In this document: positions 1-10,193 of the stretch, piece by piece | How the letters are laid out: each line of letters begins with the position of its first letter | Numbering within the stretch: the stretch's first letter is position 1 | Source of the DNA: Ichthyophis bannanicus | Lineage: Eukaryota > Chordata > Amphibia > Gymnophiona > Ichthyophiidae | Length of the DNA: 64,000 nucleotides | Assembly: GCA_033557465.1 (NCBI GenBank) | Contig: CM066031.1 | Coordinates: forward strand, 1,227,701,312 to 1,227,765,311 | Direction of reading: 5' to 3' | Notes under the pieces: generated by a model | The model's input: the letters and a program-made list of their open reading frames with translations, nothing else | The model's database searches: none | What the model was told of the DNA's origin: nothing | Position numbers and translations under genes: made by a program

Positions 1-1308
1 GTGGCCCGTGTGGCAAAATGTCTTCGAAGGCGTTGGAGCTGTCAGCATCAGTGAGAGAGTATCTTCTCTGACTCTGCGTCCGGCCGGGCCCGGACTTCGT
101 CAGAGGCCTCGACGTCTTGGGAGTCCGACCCCGAGCATCGTTGGGACTCCTCTGAGCGGGGGTCTCCTTCACGGGAACACAAAAGGAAGAAGAAACCCGT
201 GAGGGCGGCGTCGGTGGACGCTCTTGGTCCCTCAAGGGCCAGGTCTCATAGCCCCGACTGCCGTCCGGGTCATCGGAGCCGGAGAGGCCTGCTAAATTGC
301 CTCGTGTGGAGCCAGAGTCCCCAAGTCACGTGAGTGCTGTAGTCCTTGTGGACTCTCCTCCGGGGGAGCCAACATCGGCCCCGACACCGTCGGGTGCTGC
401 TGAGTCTCCTGAGCTCGGACTCAGGTTGACGGCCTTGGAGAGCAGCTTGGCTGCTTTCATGGAACAGCAGTGGGTGCTGATCGCCGGTCTGACCGGTGCA
501 TCTGCCCCGACCACTGGGACATCGATGTCTAAGTCGACCCCAGATGCAGGGTCGATCCTCAGCCAAGGTCTCCCTCGGCCTCTTGTGCGGGGCCGAGGTT
601 GTCAACGCCGGTACCCTTGGCGTCGGGGCGTATGGCATCAGGGCCCGCCCGGCCAGAGCCGCTCGATTCCTCCTTGGAGGGGTCGGGGTGGGAGACGGAG
701 GACGAGGAGTCCCCAGACACTTTTCGGACCCAGTGCGTCCCATCGGACTCACCGGAGTCCGAATCTCGGACTGAGACCTGGCAAAGGAGATTGCCGGGTT
801 CTCTTCTGGCCTCTCCGAGGAACCTTTTGCAGAGGTTCAAGGCTTTGTCATTGGGGATTTGAGAGTGCTCCAACTTATATCTCGAGCAGCCTATGATGGC
901 TTTGAGGCTTCGGCCCAAGTAGCAGCAGCCGGCATTGGTGCATGCCGTCAGGCCTGGCTACAGTCATCAGACCTCGAGCCATGGGTCCAGGACAAGTTGG
1001 TCAATGTCCCTTGCTGAGGTGAAAACCTCTTTGGCAAACCCATGGCTGAAAAGGCTGCAGAAATCGAGACTGAGACTCTCACCAGGACAAGGCTGTCCAG
1101 GAAGACTTCTGCCCCTTCTCAGAAGGGCTCGGGGAAAAAGCCCTTTTACCCAAGGAAGGCCTCTGCCTACAAATCCTACCCTCATTTCCAGGCCTCTACA
1201 GCTCCCCAACAAGGTCAGCAGGCCAAGGGGCAGGGACATGGGCCCCGTAGGCAGAAAACCCCCAAGCCGCCAACTCTGGCTACTGCACAGCAGGGAGCGG
1301 GGTTTTGA
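1..1308 (+). pseudogene. gag-like ORF of DIRS copy 1 (partial, frameshifted)
   Basis: Structural-protein-like gag of a family B DIRS element, lacking its N-terminus (outside the window). The reading moves between frames: matches to copy 10 gag include a Ser/Pro-rich region near 300-560, an acidic WETEDEE-type patch near 690, and the basic C-terminus at 1042-1308 (KPFYPRK, then a Gln-rich AQQGAGF end). The stop at 1306-1308 is in the same context as in other copies (GGGGTTTTGAC). The role is presumed to be RNA or particle binding, as for DIRS gag in general. At least two frameshifts make it non-functional. Confidence 0.75.
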
Positions 1309-1324
1309 CTCCCACTGCATAGTC

Positions 1325-3200
1325 TCTCCCCCACAGCTGGCTCCACTCAGCACAGGAGGCCGGCTGACTCTGTACACCCACAGATGGTTAGCTGTAACAG
1401 GGGTACTGAGCATAGTTCAACAGGGCTACTTGCTCCACTTCAACCAGTTACCCCCCTCCTATTTTCCAGGGGAGCCTCCAAGACTCCCTCTGCACTGGAA
1501 CCTTCTCCTTCAGGAGTTACCAAATCTTCTACAGGAGCAGACGATGGAACCGGTGCCTCACCACCTGATAGGACGAGGCTTCTATTCCAGGTACTTTCTG
1601 GTACCAAAAAGGACAGGAGGCCTCAGGCCCATCCTAAACTTGTGAAATCTCAACAAGTTCCTGGAGAAGGAAAAGTTCAAGATGCTTACCCTTGGAATAC
1701 TGCTGCCCTACCTCCAGCAGGGAGATTGGCTATTCTCCTTAGACCTAAAGGATGCTTATACTCACTGTCTGTGGTCTGGATGAATGAGGATGTATCTCAG
1801 ATTTGTAGTGGGAGGAAAGCATTTTCATTACAGGGTACTTCCATTTGGCCTAACCTCCGCACCCAGGGTTTTCACCAAATGCCTGGCGGTGATGGCGGCC
1901 TATCTCAGAAACCAGGGCATCTTTGTCTTTCCATACCTGGACGACTGGCTCATTAGGTGTCAGTCTCCACAGGAGGCCCGACAGGCCACTCTTCGCACTC
2001 TCTCTTCTCCAGCACCTGGGCTTCGTCATAAACTTTGCAAAGTCCACTTTGCTCCCCTCTCAGGAAATAGAGTTCATAGGGGCAAGGCTGGATACCTTAC
2101 AAGCAATGGCTTATTTGCCCGAGAACAGGGCTCACAGACTGATGGCTCTGGCCCAGCAGTTTCGCGGTGGATCTCTGGTCTCTGCCAGACATTTCCTGAG
2201 GTTTTTGGGCCACATGGCATCCACAGTCCATGTAACCCCAAATGCTCGTCTGCATATGCGGCCTGCTCAATGGTGCCTCAGAGCTCAGTGGATACAGGCC
2301 ACAGGAGACTTAAGAGACAGAGTAAGAGTGTCCAAACTACTAGCGGCCTCCCTGCAATGGTGGCTGCATCTCCCAAACCTGATCAAAGGGGTGCCTTTTC
2401 AAGCACCACCACACACAGGTGCTGACGACCGATGCTTCTCCAAGGATGGGGTGCACATTGCCAGGGGGCATGCACTCTCAGGGCCTCTGGTCCCCTTGGG
2501 AGGCCACACAGCAGATCAATCTGTTGGAGTTGCGAGCTATTCGACTGGCTCTGCAGACTTTCTCTCATGTCCTTTCTCACCAGTCTGTCTTGATTCAGAC
2601 AACCAAGTCGCAATGTTCTATGTGAACAAACAAGGGGGCACAGGGTCCAGGCTTCTGTGTCAGGAAGCGCAGGCCCTGTGCGCCTTTGCGGTCAAGCAAG
2701 GCATGTTTCTCAAGGCAGTCTATCTACCTGGCCAAGAGAATTACCTGGCAGACAGGTTGAGCAGGATTCTTCAGCCTCACGAATGGCATTTGAATCCCCT
2801 GGTAGTCCAGCAGATCTTCCTCAAATGGGGTCTTCCAACCATTGATCTCTTTGCCAGTCCACTGAACCATCAGCTGCCCAGGTTCTGTTCCAGACAACCG
2901 CATCCTCTGCGAACAGCAGCAGATGCCTTCCTAATCTCTTGGTCTAGGGCCTCCTGTATGCATTTCCTCCAACGCTTCTAGGGGCCTGAACCCTATTCAA
3001 GGTTCTTCAGGACAGGGCCACGGTGATTCTGGTAGCCCCCAGAAGGCTGAGGCAACCATGGTTTCCACTCCTGCAATTGGCAGTGGACACTCCCCTCCCT
3101 CTGGGGGTGCAACCCGATCTCCTGTCCTGGGATCAGGGGTCTCCCCTGCACCCCAGCCTCCAGTCCCTTCATTTGATGGCCTGGCTGCTGAAAGGGTAGT
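1325..3200 (+). pseudogene. RT-RNase H-MT region of DIRS copy 1
   Basis: Polymerase region of the DIRS element. RT landmarks are FYSRYFLVPKRTGGLRPILNL (1576-1645), a damaged LDLKDAY block near 1740, the PYLDDWL catalytic box at 1931-1951 and FINFAKSTLLPSQEIEFIGA near 2030-2090. RNase H follows with LELRAIRLAL (2521-2550), DNQVAMFYVNKQGGTG (2599-2650) and LADRLSR (2746-2766). A methyltransferase-like segment begins at TIDLFASPLNHQLPRFCS (2838-2895). The frame changes several times (around 1650, 1920, 2110 and 2420) and the first RNase H Asp motif is out of frame with the rest. Dead copy. Confidence 0.85.
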
Positions 3201-4240
3201 TCTAGCCCCCTTACTTCTCCCTGAGGAGGTGGTTTTGGCCTCTAGGAGACAATCCACCCGGAAATCTTATGTCCTCAAGTGGCGTAGGTTCTCCACCTGG
3301 TGTGCTCAGCGCCAAGAGGATCCGTATTCGTGCCTGGTACCAGTGGTGCTGTAATATCTGCTTCATCTGTCGGACCTAGGCCTTAAATCCAACTCTGTTC
3401 AGGTCCACCTCAGTGCTATGTCAGCGCACCACTCCCCAGTAGAAGGCCAGTCTGTCGGTCCATCCCTTAGTGGCCCGCTTCCTCAGAGGTCTGTTATTGT
3501 TCAAGCCTCCGATTTCGTCCACCAGCCCCTGAGTGGGATTTGAATGTGGTCTTGCAACAACTTACTCGCCCACCGTTTGAGCCGATGGCTACCTGTCATT
3601 TACGCTTCCTTTCCTGGAAGGCGTTGTTCTTGGTGGCTCTTACCTCGGTCAGGCGTGTGAGTGAAATACAGGCTCTGGTTTCTGATAGACCGTACACGCG
3701 GTTCTATAAAAACAGGGTGGTCTTAAGGACTGATCCTAAGTTCCTTCCAAAGGTTGTCTCCACTTTCCACCTCAATCAGGAGGTGGTTCTTCCGACCTTT
3801 TTTCCCAGGCTGTATGCCAGCTGGGCTGAAATGGTATTGCATACCCTGGACTGTAGGAGGGCGTTCTCTTTCTACATTGACCATACGCAGGGACATCGAA
3901 GGGCTGTTCAGCTCTTCGTATCTTTTGACCCTAATAAGCTGGGGTCACCTGTTTCCAAGCGTACCCTATCCATTTGGGTAGCAGACTGCATCGCCTGGGC
4001 ATATAGGGCAGCCGGCCTCTCCTTGCAGGGTCAAGTCACGGCCCACCATGTCAGGGCAAAGGCTGCATCATTAGCTCATCTCTGCTCTGTTCCGTTGTCT
4101 GCCGGGCTGCTACTTGGTCTTCAAGCCAGACTTTTGTCGCCCATTACTGTCTCGAGAGGGAGTCCTGCAGGGACACTGCTTTCGGACAGGCAGTACTCCG
4201 TAATCTCTTTGAGGTTTAGGCAACTCCTACCCTCTGGCCC
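3181..4240 (+). pseudogene. tyrosine recombinase of DIRS copy 1
   Basis: Phage-integrase-type tyrosine recombinase that in the DIRS group inserts the circular DNA copy. The N-terminal part has STRKSYVLKWRRFSTWC near 3250-3302. The catalytic part is open at 3540-4304 with the first Arg in TSVRRVSEIQAL near 3640-3675, a PYTRF block near 3692, and the H-x-x-R box AHHVRAKA near 4041-4064. The nucleophile block HYCL is present near 4141 but in another frame. A stop near 3352 and frameshifts near 3400-3540 and 4100 inactivate it. Confidence 0.82.
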
Positions 4241-4353
4241 TTGTGTTGGGCTACTGTTCGGGGGCGTTTTCAGAGAAAATTCTTCTCGCATGCCGACGCT
4301 CTAGAGGGAGCTTATTGTTCAGCTTTGGGTTCTCGGTAGCCTAGAGTTGGGGA

Positions 4354-4453
4354 GTCCCATATGTGAGGACTGACTTCCTGCTTGGTCCTGGAGAAAGGGT
4401 AGTTACTCACCTGTAAAAGGTGTTCTCCAGGAGCAGCAGGAATCAGTCCTCAC
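4354..4453 (+). repeat. internal complementary region (ICR) of DIRS copy 1
   Basis: Two abutting segments. 4354-4397 is the reverse complement of the family B left end (CCATATGTGAGGACTGACTT type). 4398-4453 is the reverse complement of this copy's own right end at 4660-4718, with one mismatch in about 55 bases. This is the junction template expected of a DIRS1 element. Confidence 0.88.
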
Positions 4454-4531
4454 GACCCTCCCTCCTCCCCTTGGAGTTGCAGTCATATGATTTTTTTTTT
4501 CTATTTTTTGCTGTCTTTTAGCTATGTCATC

Positions 4532-4720
4532 AGACTGAGCAAGATGGCACCCTTGGGTGGGAAGGGGACCGTGCATGAGCGCTGCATTCCCCGAGACTTT
4601 CTTTGAAAGCTGGGGAATTGCTCCACACGAGGGATCTGTCGACGCCAATGTCACCCATATGTGAGGACTGATTCCTGCTGCTCCTGGAGAACACCTGTTA
4701 CAGGTGAGTAACTACTCTTT
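4532..4720 (+). repeat. right inverted terminal repeat of DIRS copy 1
   Basis: Reverse complement of family B left ITRs such as 58176-58340 (AGACTGAGCAAGATGGCACC through CATATGTGAGGACTG). It then has a terminal extension with a perfect CACCTG-TTA-CAGGTG palindrome at 4692-4706 and the GTGAGTAAC motif. The outer boundary is near 4715-4720. Confidence 0.88.
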
Positions 4721-5083
4721 CTACTCATGGGGTGATTCTGTCCCATCCTATACGAGGACTCTGAGCAAATTTCTAGTTTGAGAGAAATTCAGAGTAGTTT
4801 ACCCTGGCACTCTAGTGCTCTGCTTTCAAAAAGGGGATTGGTGATGCTCTCTTGATTTAATGGGTGTCTATACCCCTATACAGATACATCCCTGTTATGG
4901 GAAAAATTTGACTCATCATAGGGAAACCCTACTAACATTACCTTATTGACCTCTCATAAGCTCCTCATTTTTTTTCAGTGGCTCTTGTAGTAGCATATCT
5001 ACACAACTGGACATGCTCATGTTTCCCAGTAGGAGCTCAGGAAACTGTATGCATAACCGTACAGGTGCTGGAGTTACTCGGAC
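4721..5083. other. no gene recognised
   Basis: AT-leaning single-copy-looking sequence between DIRS copy 1 and a SINE. The short open frame that runs from 4978 has no recognisable motif. I see nothing else in this stretch. Confidence 0.5.
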
Positions 5084-5093
5084 TTATTGTAAA

Positions 5094-5310
5094 CAAAAAA
5101 TGCAATGCAACATGTGCCTTTGAGTCAGTACTGACACCTGGTGATCCAGCAGCTCCTGAGTTTTCTTGGCAGTGTGACTGAAAGTAGATTGCCAGGCCTG
5201 CCTTCAGAGGCAGTGGAGGATTAAGTAACTTGCCCAAGGCTACAAAAAATGCCAGTAAGAATCCAACCATGGTCTCTTGGTTACCATCAGGCTGCTACTC
5301 CACTCTGGGT
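5094..5310 (-). mobile_element. tRNA-type SINE, minus strand, with 10-bp target duplication
   Basis: The reverse complement begins with a CCAGAGTGGAGTAGC-type head, contains the CTTGGGCAAGTTACTTAA core, and ends in the same tail as the SINE at 34247-34470 (GCCAAGAAAACTCAGGAGC, then GACTCAAAGGCACA). It is flanked by TTATTGTAAA at 5084-5093 and again at 5311-5320, a 10-bp target-site duplication. Confidence 0.85.
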
Positions 5311-5329
5311 TTATTGTAAATTATCTCAA

Positions 5330-6672
5330 ATCCAGTCTTGATAGGCATTCATAGGAGCTCTGTTAGTATCAATATGTTTGTTAGAGATTTAATAATAAAA
5401 ATCCACACATAAACCAAACAAGAAATGCCATCCATAAAGAAATATCAAAAATACAATTTCCAAAGCACATTAGTAAACAGCAATAGCCCACATAAAGGTG
5501 AACTGACGCCCTGATCAAATACAAAAATTAAAAAAAAACTAAGAAATTAAGAGGTAATACACTTCCATATTAACAGGCATACAAATAAATAGAGCAAAAT
5601 CAACTTCATCCCTTCCTATCAAGCAAAAAGCTTTCTAACTGAGCAACATCAGAAAATACATAAGTACAATTTTGAAAGCAATAATGCACTTACAGGGAAG
5701 TCTTAAGAAAAATGAAGCACCCATACCGATTACTCGGGGCTTTAATGCAAGAAAGCCATTCCTCCGGACCTGGGTAGATCTAGAAACATCAGGAAGTATA
5801 TATATAGTTTATTACCACAAAATAGCTTCTCTTTGTTACTAAAGTAAGCTTTCAAAACCCAAATCTTATCTGCAGAAGAGAGAAAAGTAGCAACAAAGTG
5901 GCTCTTTTCTCTATCTTATCAGATGAATCTTCCAAGAAATTAGTTAAATCCTTATCAATATCTATATATATATATAACATCCAACCCACCTTCAACATTA
6001 TTAACCCGACGTTTCCCTACAGGGATACAATAACAAGATTGCACAGTAATTATTTTCAGCAAAAAGCAAAACTTCATGAAAATACTTATCAAGCAGAATC
6101 TGGGGAGAAAGCAACGATGACATGGGGAAATTAAAAAAAACAGATTCAGCGCTTTAGCACTGTTCAGTGTTTCCAATTTGTTCTGAATAATTCAAGAATC
6201 TTTAATAGAAACAGAGCTAACACTTTGTAATTGCAAAAGTTGCTTATTCATCTCTGAAAACGAATTAACCACCTCCGGTCAACTGAGCATCCACCAGCAA
6301 ACCTCCGGTTAAACTCTTGTGTATAAACACATAAGGAATCAAAGGATGAAGAAACCTTTACATCTATAGTGGTAATTGCGGTCCATAAATCCTTCAAAGT
6401 AATCTCCTCTGGAGGGATAATCAAAGTTTGCACAACAACCGGACCCACCACAGGATTAGGTAACCGAGTCTGAGAATAAACAGGTAGAAGAACCTTATTA
6501 GTATCACTTACCAGAGTAGAAGAGAGCTGAGGGAGAGGAGGAGTCCACTCAACAGAGCTCAGACGCGCCCCTTAAGTAGGAGAGCCCATTTCAGGAAGGG
6601 TTAAATGTTTATCTAAGGGCCCAAACACCTTACCCTCCCCGGTATTCTTCCGTTGACTTTACTTTTTTTTTT
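5330..6672 (-). pseudogene. L1-type LINE ORF1 fragment (downstream copy)
   Basis: On the minus strand the sequence reads as a decayed L1 ORF1 (RNA-binding trimer protein). A lysine-rich start is near 6672. PPEEITLKDLWTAI lies near 6415-6370, followed by SSVSIKDS and LETLNSAKALNLF near 6200-6140. A C-terminal block in a third frame near 5800-5715 reads PDVSRSTQVRRNGFLALKPR, which is typical of L1 ORF1. Many stops and frameshifts are present. Bases 5330-5690 look like the ORF1-ORF2 spacer and hold no clear ORF. It is homologous to the copy directly beside it at 6680-8215. Confidence 0.7.
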
Positions 6673-6679
6673 CAATAAA

Positions 6680-8215
6680 GATTGTTTAAAAAAAGAACCA
6701 TACAACCAAGTCCACATCAAGGAGACGGTCACCAAGAAAAAACAAGCAAAATCAAGGCAATAAGATCCAGAATAATTTTGCCCAATTTACATGGAGAGAG
6801 AAAATTAAACTAACATCTCACGAGGATTCCTTACTGATCAAAAAAGCCTCAAGTTGTCCGACATCGAGGAATACATATTTAATACCTTCCAATACCAAAA
6901 TACGTTTGCAGGGATATTTCAGGAAAAGAAGCTCCAATGGCAAGAGTCCGATCTTTTAAAGTCAAAAATGATTTCCTCCTGACCTGAGTAACCCTACTCA
7001 CGTCTGGGAAAATTTGTATAGAGTCCCCACAAAAAACCTGAGATTTCTTCTTAAAATACAAACTCAAGATCAAATTTTTATCCTGTAAGGAAAAAAAAAT
7101 AAGCAATCAAAGTAGCACGCTTTGAAATTAAGTCTGTAGAAGATTCCAGAAACTGAGACACATCTAGGGACTCTATGCCATTGGGATTCCCTTCCTGTGC
7201 AATAACTGGAGAGGAAGCGTTAACGGCTGAAAGCATAGGAACATAATACACTGTAGAAAACTTAATGGAATCCACATCATCAATTAGCAAGACCTCCTTA
7301 AAATATTTTTGCAACAGAATCAATGGAGAAAGATAATGGGTACGAGGGAAATTTAAAAAACGCAAATTTTTTGAACTATTGAAATTCTCAAGGGCTTCTA
7401 ACTGATGATGGACTATAGCACTATCCTTAATAGAAGAAAAAACAGCTGCCTCTAACACATTAAAGCGACCCTCCAACTTAGACAATGACGTCTTATTTTT
7501 TGCCAAGATATTATCATGTTCTAAAGCTTCTGTACCACTTCCCCAGAGAACCGTTCTACTTGGGAAAAGGAAGTGCGAAAGGAACCTTCCATACGTGCTA
7601 ACATTTCCCAAATATCTTTCAAAGAAAACTCAGCAGGTACATCTACTTCCAAAGTCCCAGAAGAAAATACTACCGGGGAGGGCAACTTAACTTTCTGAAC
7701 CCACTTTGCCGACAAAGATGAGAGTTCCTGATCAGATGGGGGGGCCTCCGCCGGGTAAACTCCCCTGAACAGAAGACACCTCCACAACCTCTTTCTCTTC
7801 GGGTTGGACAACCCCCAGCGTAATTGAGGAACAGTCAGACACAGTACTCACGGACTCCCTCGACTGATCATTCTCCGAGGCAGAAGGTCCAGGACCCATA
7901 AGATGTCGATCCATAGGTCCAACAATTTTGCCGACTTTAGCAGAAAGAACAGGAAAAACCTTCTTCCGACGTCGACCCATGAGACCATGTAAAACAGCTC
8001 CTAAAACTCCGAAGGGGCTCCAAAGGGGCGTGGTCAAGCCCCTTCGGGCACGCACCCGCGGGTCGTGTTCCGCGGTAGGCCAGGAATGAAATAAGGCCTG
8101 GAGGGGGCGGGGTCTCCAAGCTCCTCCTCCACCCAAAGGCACCGGGATCCACCACAACGAAGAGGAAACGGTCTCCCCGTTGACTTTTTAACCTTGTGTT
8201 TCCCCATAGTATCAA
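6680..8215 (-). pseudogene. L1-type LINE ORF1 (upstream copy)
   Basis: Minus-strand L1 ORF1. The possible start MGKHKVKKSTG is near 8203. The N-terminal region continues in shifted frames (MGRRRKKVFPVLSAKVGKIV near 7980-7920). A middle part with EFSLKDIWEMLARME near 7630-7590 is followed by a coiled-coil-like stretch (SLSKLEGRFNVLEAAVFSS). The RRM/C-terminal part has LRFLNFPRTHYLSPLILLQK near 7370-7305 and IFPDVSRVTQVRRKSFLTLK near 7010-6950. The end, FLDVGQLEAFLISKE, is near 6870-6830. At least three frameshifts. The remaining bases to 6680 look like the spacer before ORF2; no ORF2 was seen. Confidence 0.78.
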
Positions 8216-8299
8216 CTAACACACAATTAACACAGCAAACAAGAAAATATTGTACCAAGATGCCAAAGGGGTGCCAAAGGGGCGTGGCCTGCCCGTTTG

Positions 8300-8553
8300 G
8301 TCACGGCCCAAGGGCCGGCGGGCAGAGTTTTAAAGCCCTCAAGGACCCCCCACAGGTAATCCGGTGCCGGATAGATGTTCAGCCGGTGCTGGAAAAGTAA
8401 TGCACACTCCAGCTGCCAGGGCCCGCACACACAGCACGCCAACGAGCTCTGTTTATGCCTGCACTCCAGGGCTCAGTCACAGCACACAAGGGCCATAGGG
8501 CAGAGTTTTAAAGCCCTCAAGGACCCCGCAGGTAGTCCGGTGCCGGATAGATA
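8300..8553 (-). repeat. duplicated L1 5' UTR unit
   Basis: Two direct copies of a block starting GGGCAGAGTTTTAAAGCCCT lie at 8320-8373 and 8498-8550, 178 bp apart, both ending in a GGTGCCGGATAGAT-like sequence. They sit just upstream of the minus-strand L1 ORF1, where L1 elements keep promoter-bearing 5' UTR units. The outer copy is cut by the start of DIRS copy 2. Confidence 0.65.
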
Positions 8554-8716
8554 ATCTCCAGGAACAAGCAGGAGTGTAGTCTTCACATATGGGTACCGTC
8601 GGTACCGATGGAGCCTGTGCGGGAATGCTCCCCAGCGTCCAATAGGAAAGCTTTTGGGAGCATCCCACAGCGCCTGCGTGCTGCCTTTCCCAACTGTCCC
8701 TCTCCAGTTCTTTGTT
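8554..8716 (+). repeat. left ITR of DIRS copy 2
   Basis: ATCTCCAGGAACAAGCAGGA start, CATATGGGTACCGTCGGTAC, then AAAGCTTTTGGGAGCATCCC. It is the inverted match of family A right ITRs (for example 17274-17440). Confidence 0.88.
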
Positions 8717-8952
8717 TTCCGCAGAGCCGACAGGTCGCACATCCTGTCACCGCAGAAAATAATTCCCTTTTATTCTTCTTTTTTGTGGTCGTGTCTGCCT
8801 TCCTTCGACGCTACACCAGTACCACCGGTGGTTCTTTCTTCCCCCCCCCCCCCCAAAAAAAACCCCCTTTTTCTTCTGGAGTCTTTTTCAGGTATTTTCT
8901 CCTCAGGTGCCACGCGCCATTTTGGGCACTAGGCCCAACTTTTGCTTGTAAA

Positions 8953-9204
8953 ATGGAAAAACCTGCTTTGGGTTTTAAAGTGTTCCAAGTGTGGCGGTAC
9001 CATCTCCGTCACAGACACCCTTGAGTGGCGCCTCAAATGTTTAGGTCCTGACCACTCTATTTCGGAGTGTGTTGCCTGTGGGATGATGTCGAAGAGGGGC
9101 CGACAGAGCTGCTAAACTTAGCATCCTTTTTCCCTCCGATGCAGCCTCTGTGGCTCCTAAGCCTCAACCAGCTGCACAGGCACAGCCTGCACCTGGTTTT
9201 TGAC
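8953..9204 (+). pseudogene. gag remnant of DIRS copy 2
   Basis: The start codon at 8953 is in the same context as other family A gags (MEKPA). The zinc-binding-like N-terminus is present but frameshifted directly after the first Lys-rich segment (the TTTAAAGTG region). After about 9160 the sequence jumps to the last residues of gag (Pro/Gln/Ala-rich, ending GTTTTTGAC at 9210). About 1.6 kb of gag is therefore deleted compared with copy 3. Confidence 0.75.
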
Positions 9205-9210
9205 TCCATC

Positions 9211-9814
9211 CTAGAGAGCATTACCAATCTGCCCCTGGAGGGCCCCCAGCCCCCTCCATATAGCAGGCAGACTTTGTCACCATGCCCACAGAGCACATCA
9301 GAGAAGTGGACACTCCAGATTGTCCAAAGGGGTTATCAGCTTCACTTTGAAACCTTACACCCCCCCCCCCCCCGCTTCACAGGGGATTACCCTTCACAGC
9401 ACTCTTAAAAGAAGAGGTCACCACCCTGTTTTCCAAGGGTGTCGTAGAGTTCCTCCTCCTCCTCAAGAAAAGTTGGGCTTTTACTCTTCGTACTTTCTCA
9501 TTCCAAAGAAAACAGGAAGCTTCAAGGCCATCTTGGATCTCAGAGACCTAAACAAGTACGTGGTCTGAGAAAAATTCAAAATGATTTCTCTAGGAGCTCT
9601 TCTACCATACCTCCAGATTGGCTCTGTTCTCTAGACCTAAAAGAGGCGTACATGCATTGACTGATATGTCCCTTGCACAGACAGTATTTGCGCTTCATGT
9701 TTCAAGGAAACCATTTTCAGTACTGGGTTTTCCCCTTTGGTCTAGCCTCAAGAGTCTTCACAAAAAGCATGGCAGTCCTCGTTGCCTACCTATGCACCCT
9801 GGGGGTATTTGTCT
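9211..9814 (+). pseudogene. RT N-terminal part of DIRS copy 2
   Basis: The pre-RT region (SEKWTLQIVQRGYQLHF near 9301-9350) is followed by the fingers and palm: GFYSSYFLIPKKTGSFKAIL near 9476-9535, LDLRDLNKYV near 9533-9565, a damaged CSLDLKEAY near 9628-9652, and FPFGLASRVFTK near 9732-9770. The gene is cut at 9814, just before the YxDD box, by insertion of copy 3. Several frameshifts and a poly-C run at 9360-9373. Confidence 0.8.
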
Positions 9815-9980
9815 GTCTCCAGGAACAAGCAGGAATGAGTCTTCACATATGGGTACATTGGTACCGACGGAGCCTGCGCGGGAACGCTCCCCAGCTTCCC
9901 AAAAAGGAAAGCTTTTGGGGAGCATCCCACAGCGCCTGCGCGCTGCCTTCCCGCTTTTCCTAACCGCCTCTCCCCAGTTC
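9815..9980 (+). repeat. left ITR of DIRS copy 3
   Basis: About 166 bases that pair in inverted orientation with 17274-17440, with a few mismatches and one- to two-base gaps. It begins GTCTCCAGGAACAAGCAGGA and ends at a CCCCAGTTC motif whose complement opens the right ITR. Confidence 0.9.
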
Positions 9981-10193
9981 TTCTTTTCCGCGGAGCCAGC
10001 AGGTCGTGTTCCTGTCACCGCTGAAGAAGTTCTTTGTTTTATTTTATTTCTTTGGTCGCGCGTCTGCCTTCCCCGACGTCGGACCGGTACCGTCGGTCTT
10101 TCTTTTCTTATAAAAAAAAACAAAAACATATTTTTCCCTCACTTAGTGTGTGTTTCCTCTTTTGGGCCTTAGGCCTCACGAGAAATTTTCCTC

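Larger units (their letters stand above)
1..4720 (+). mobile_element. DIRS copy 1 (family B), left end outside window
   Basis: A DIRS1-group tyrosine-recombinase retrotransposon entered inside gag. The order gag, RT, RNase H, methyltransferase-like segment, tyrosine recombinase, internal complementary region and right inverted terminal repeat is all visible. No LTR or integrase is present. The coding parts are spread over several frames with stops, so the copy is dead. Its gag aligns with copy 10 (58690 onward) and its right end with copies 5 and 6, which places it in family B. The left ITR must lie before base 1. Confidence 0.9.

Noticed and set aside
4978..5181. 67-codon open frame before the minus SINE
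   Set aside because: Its second half is antisense SINE sequence and its first half has no known motif.
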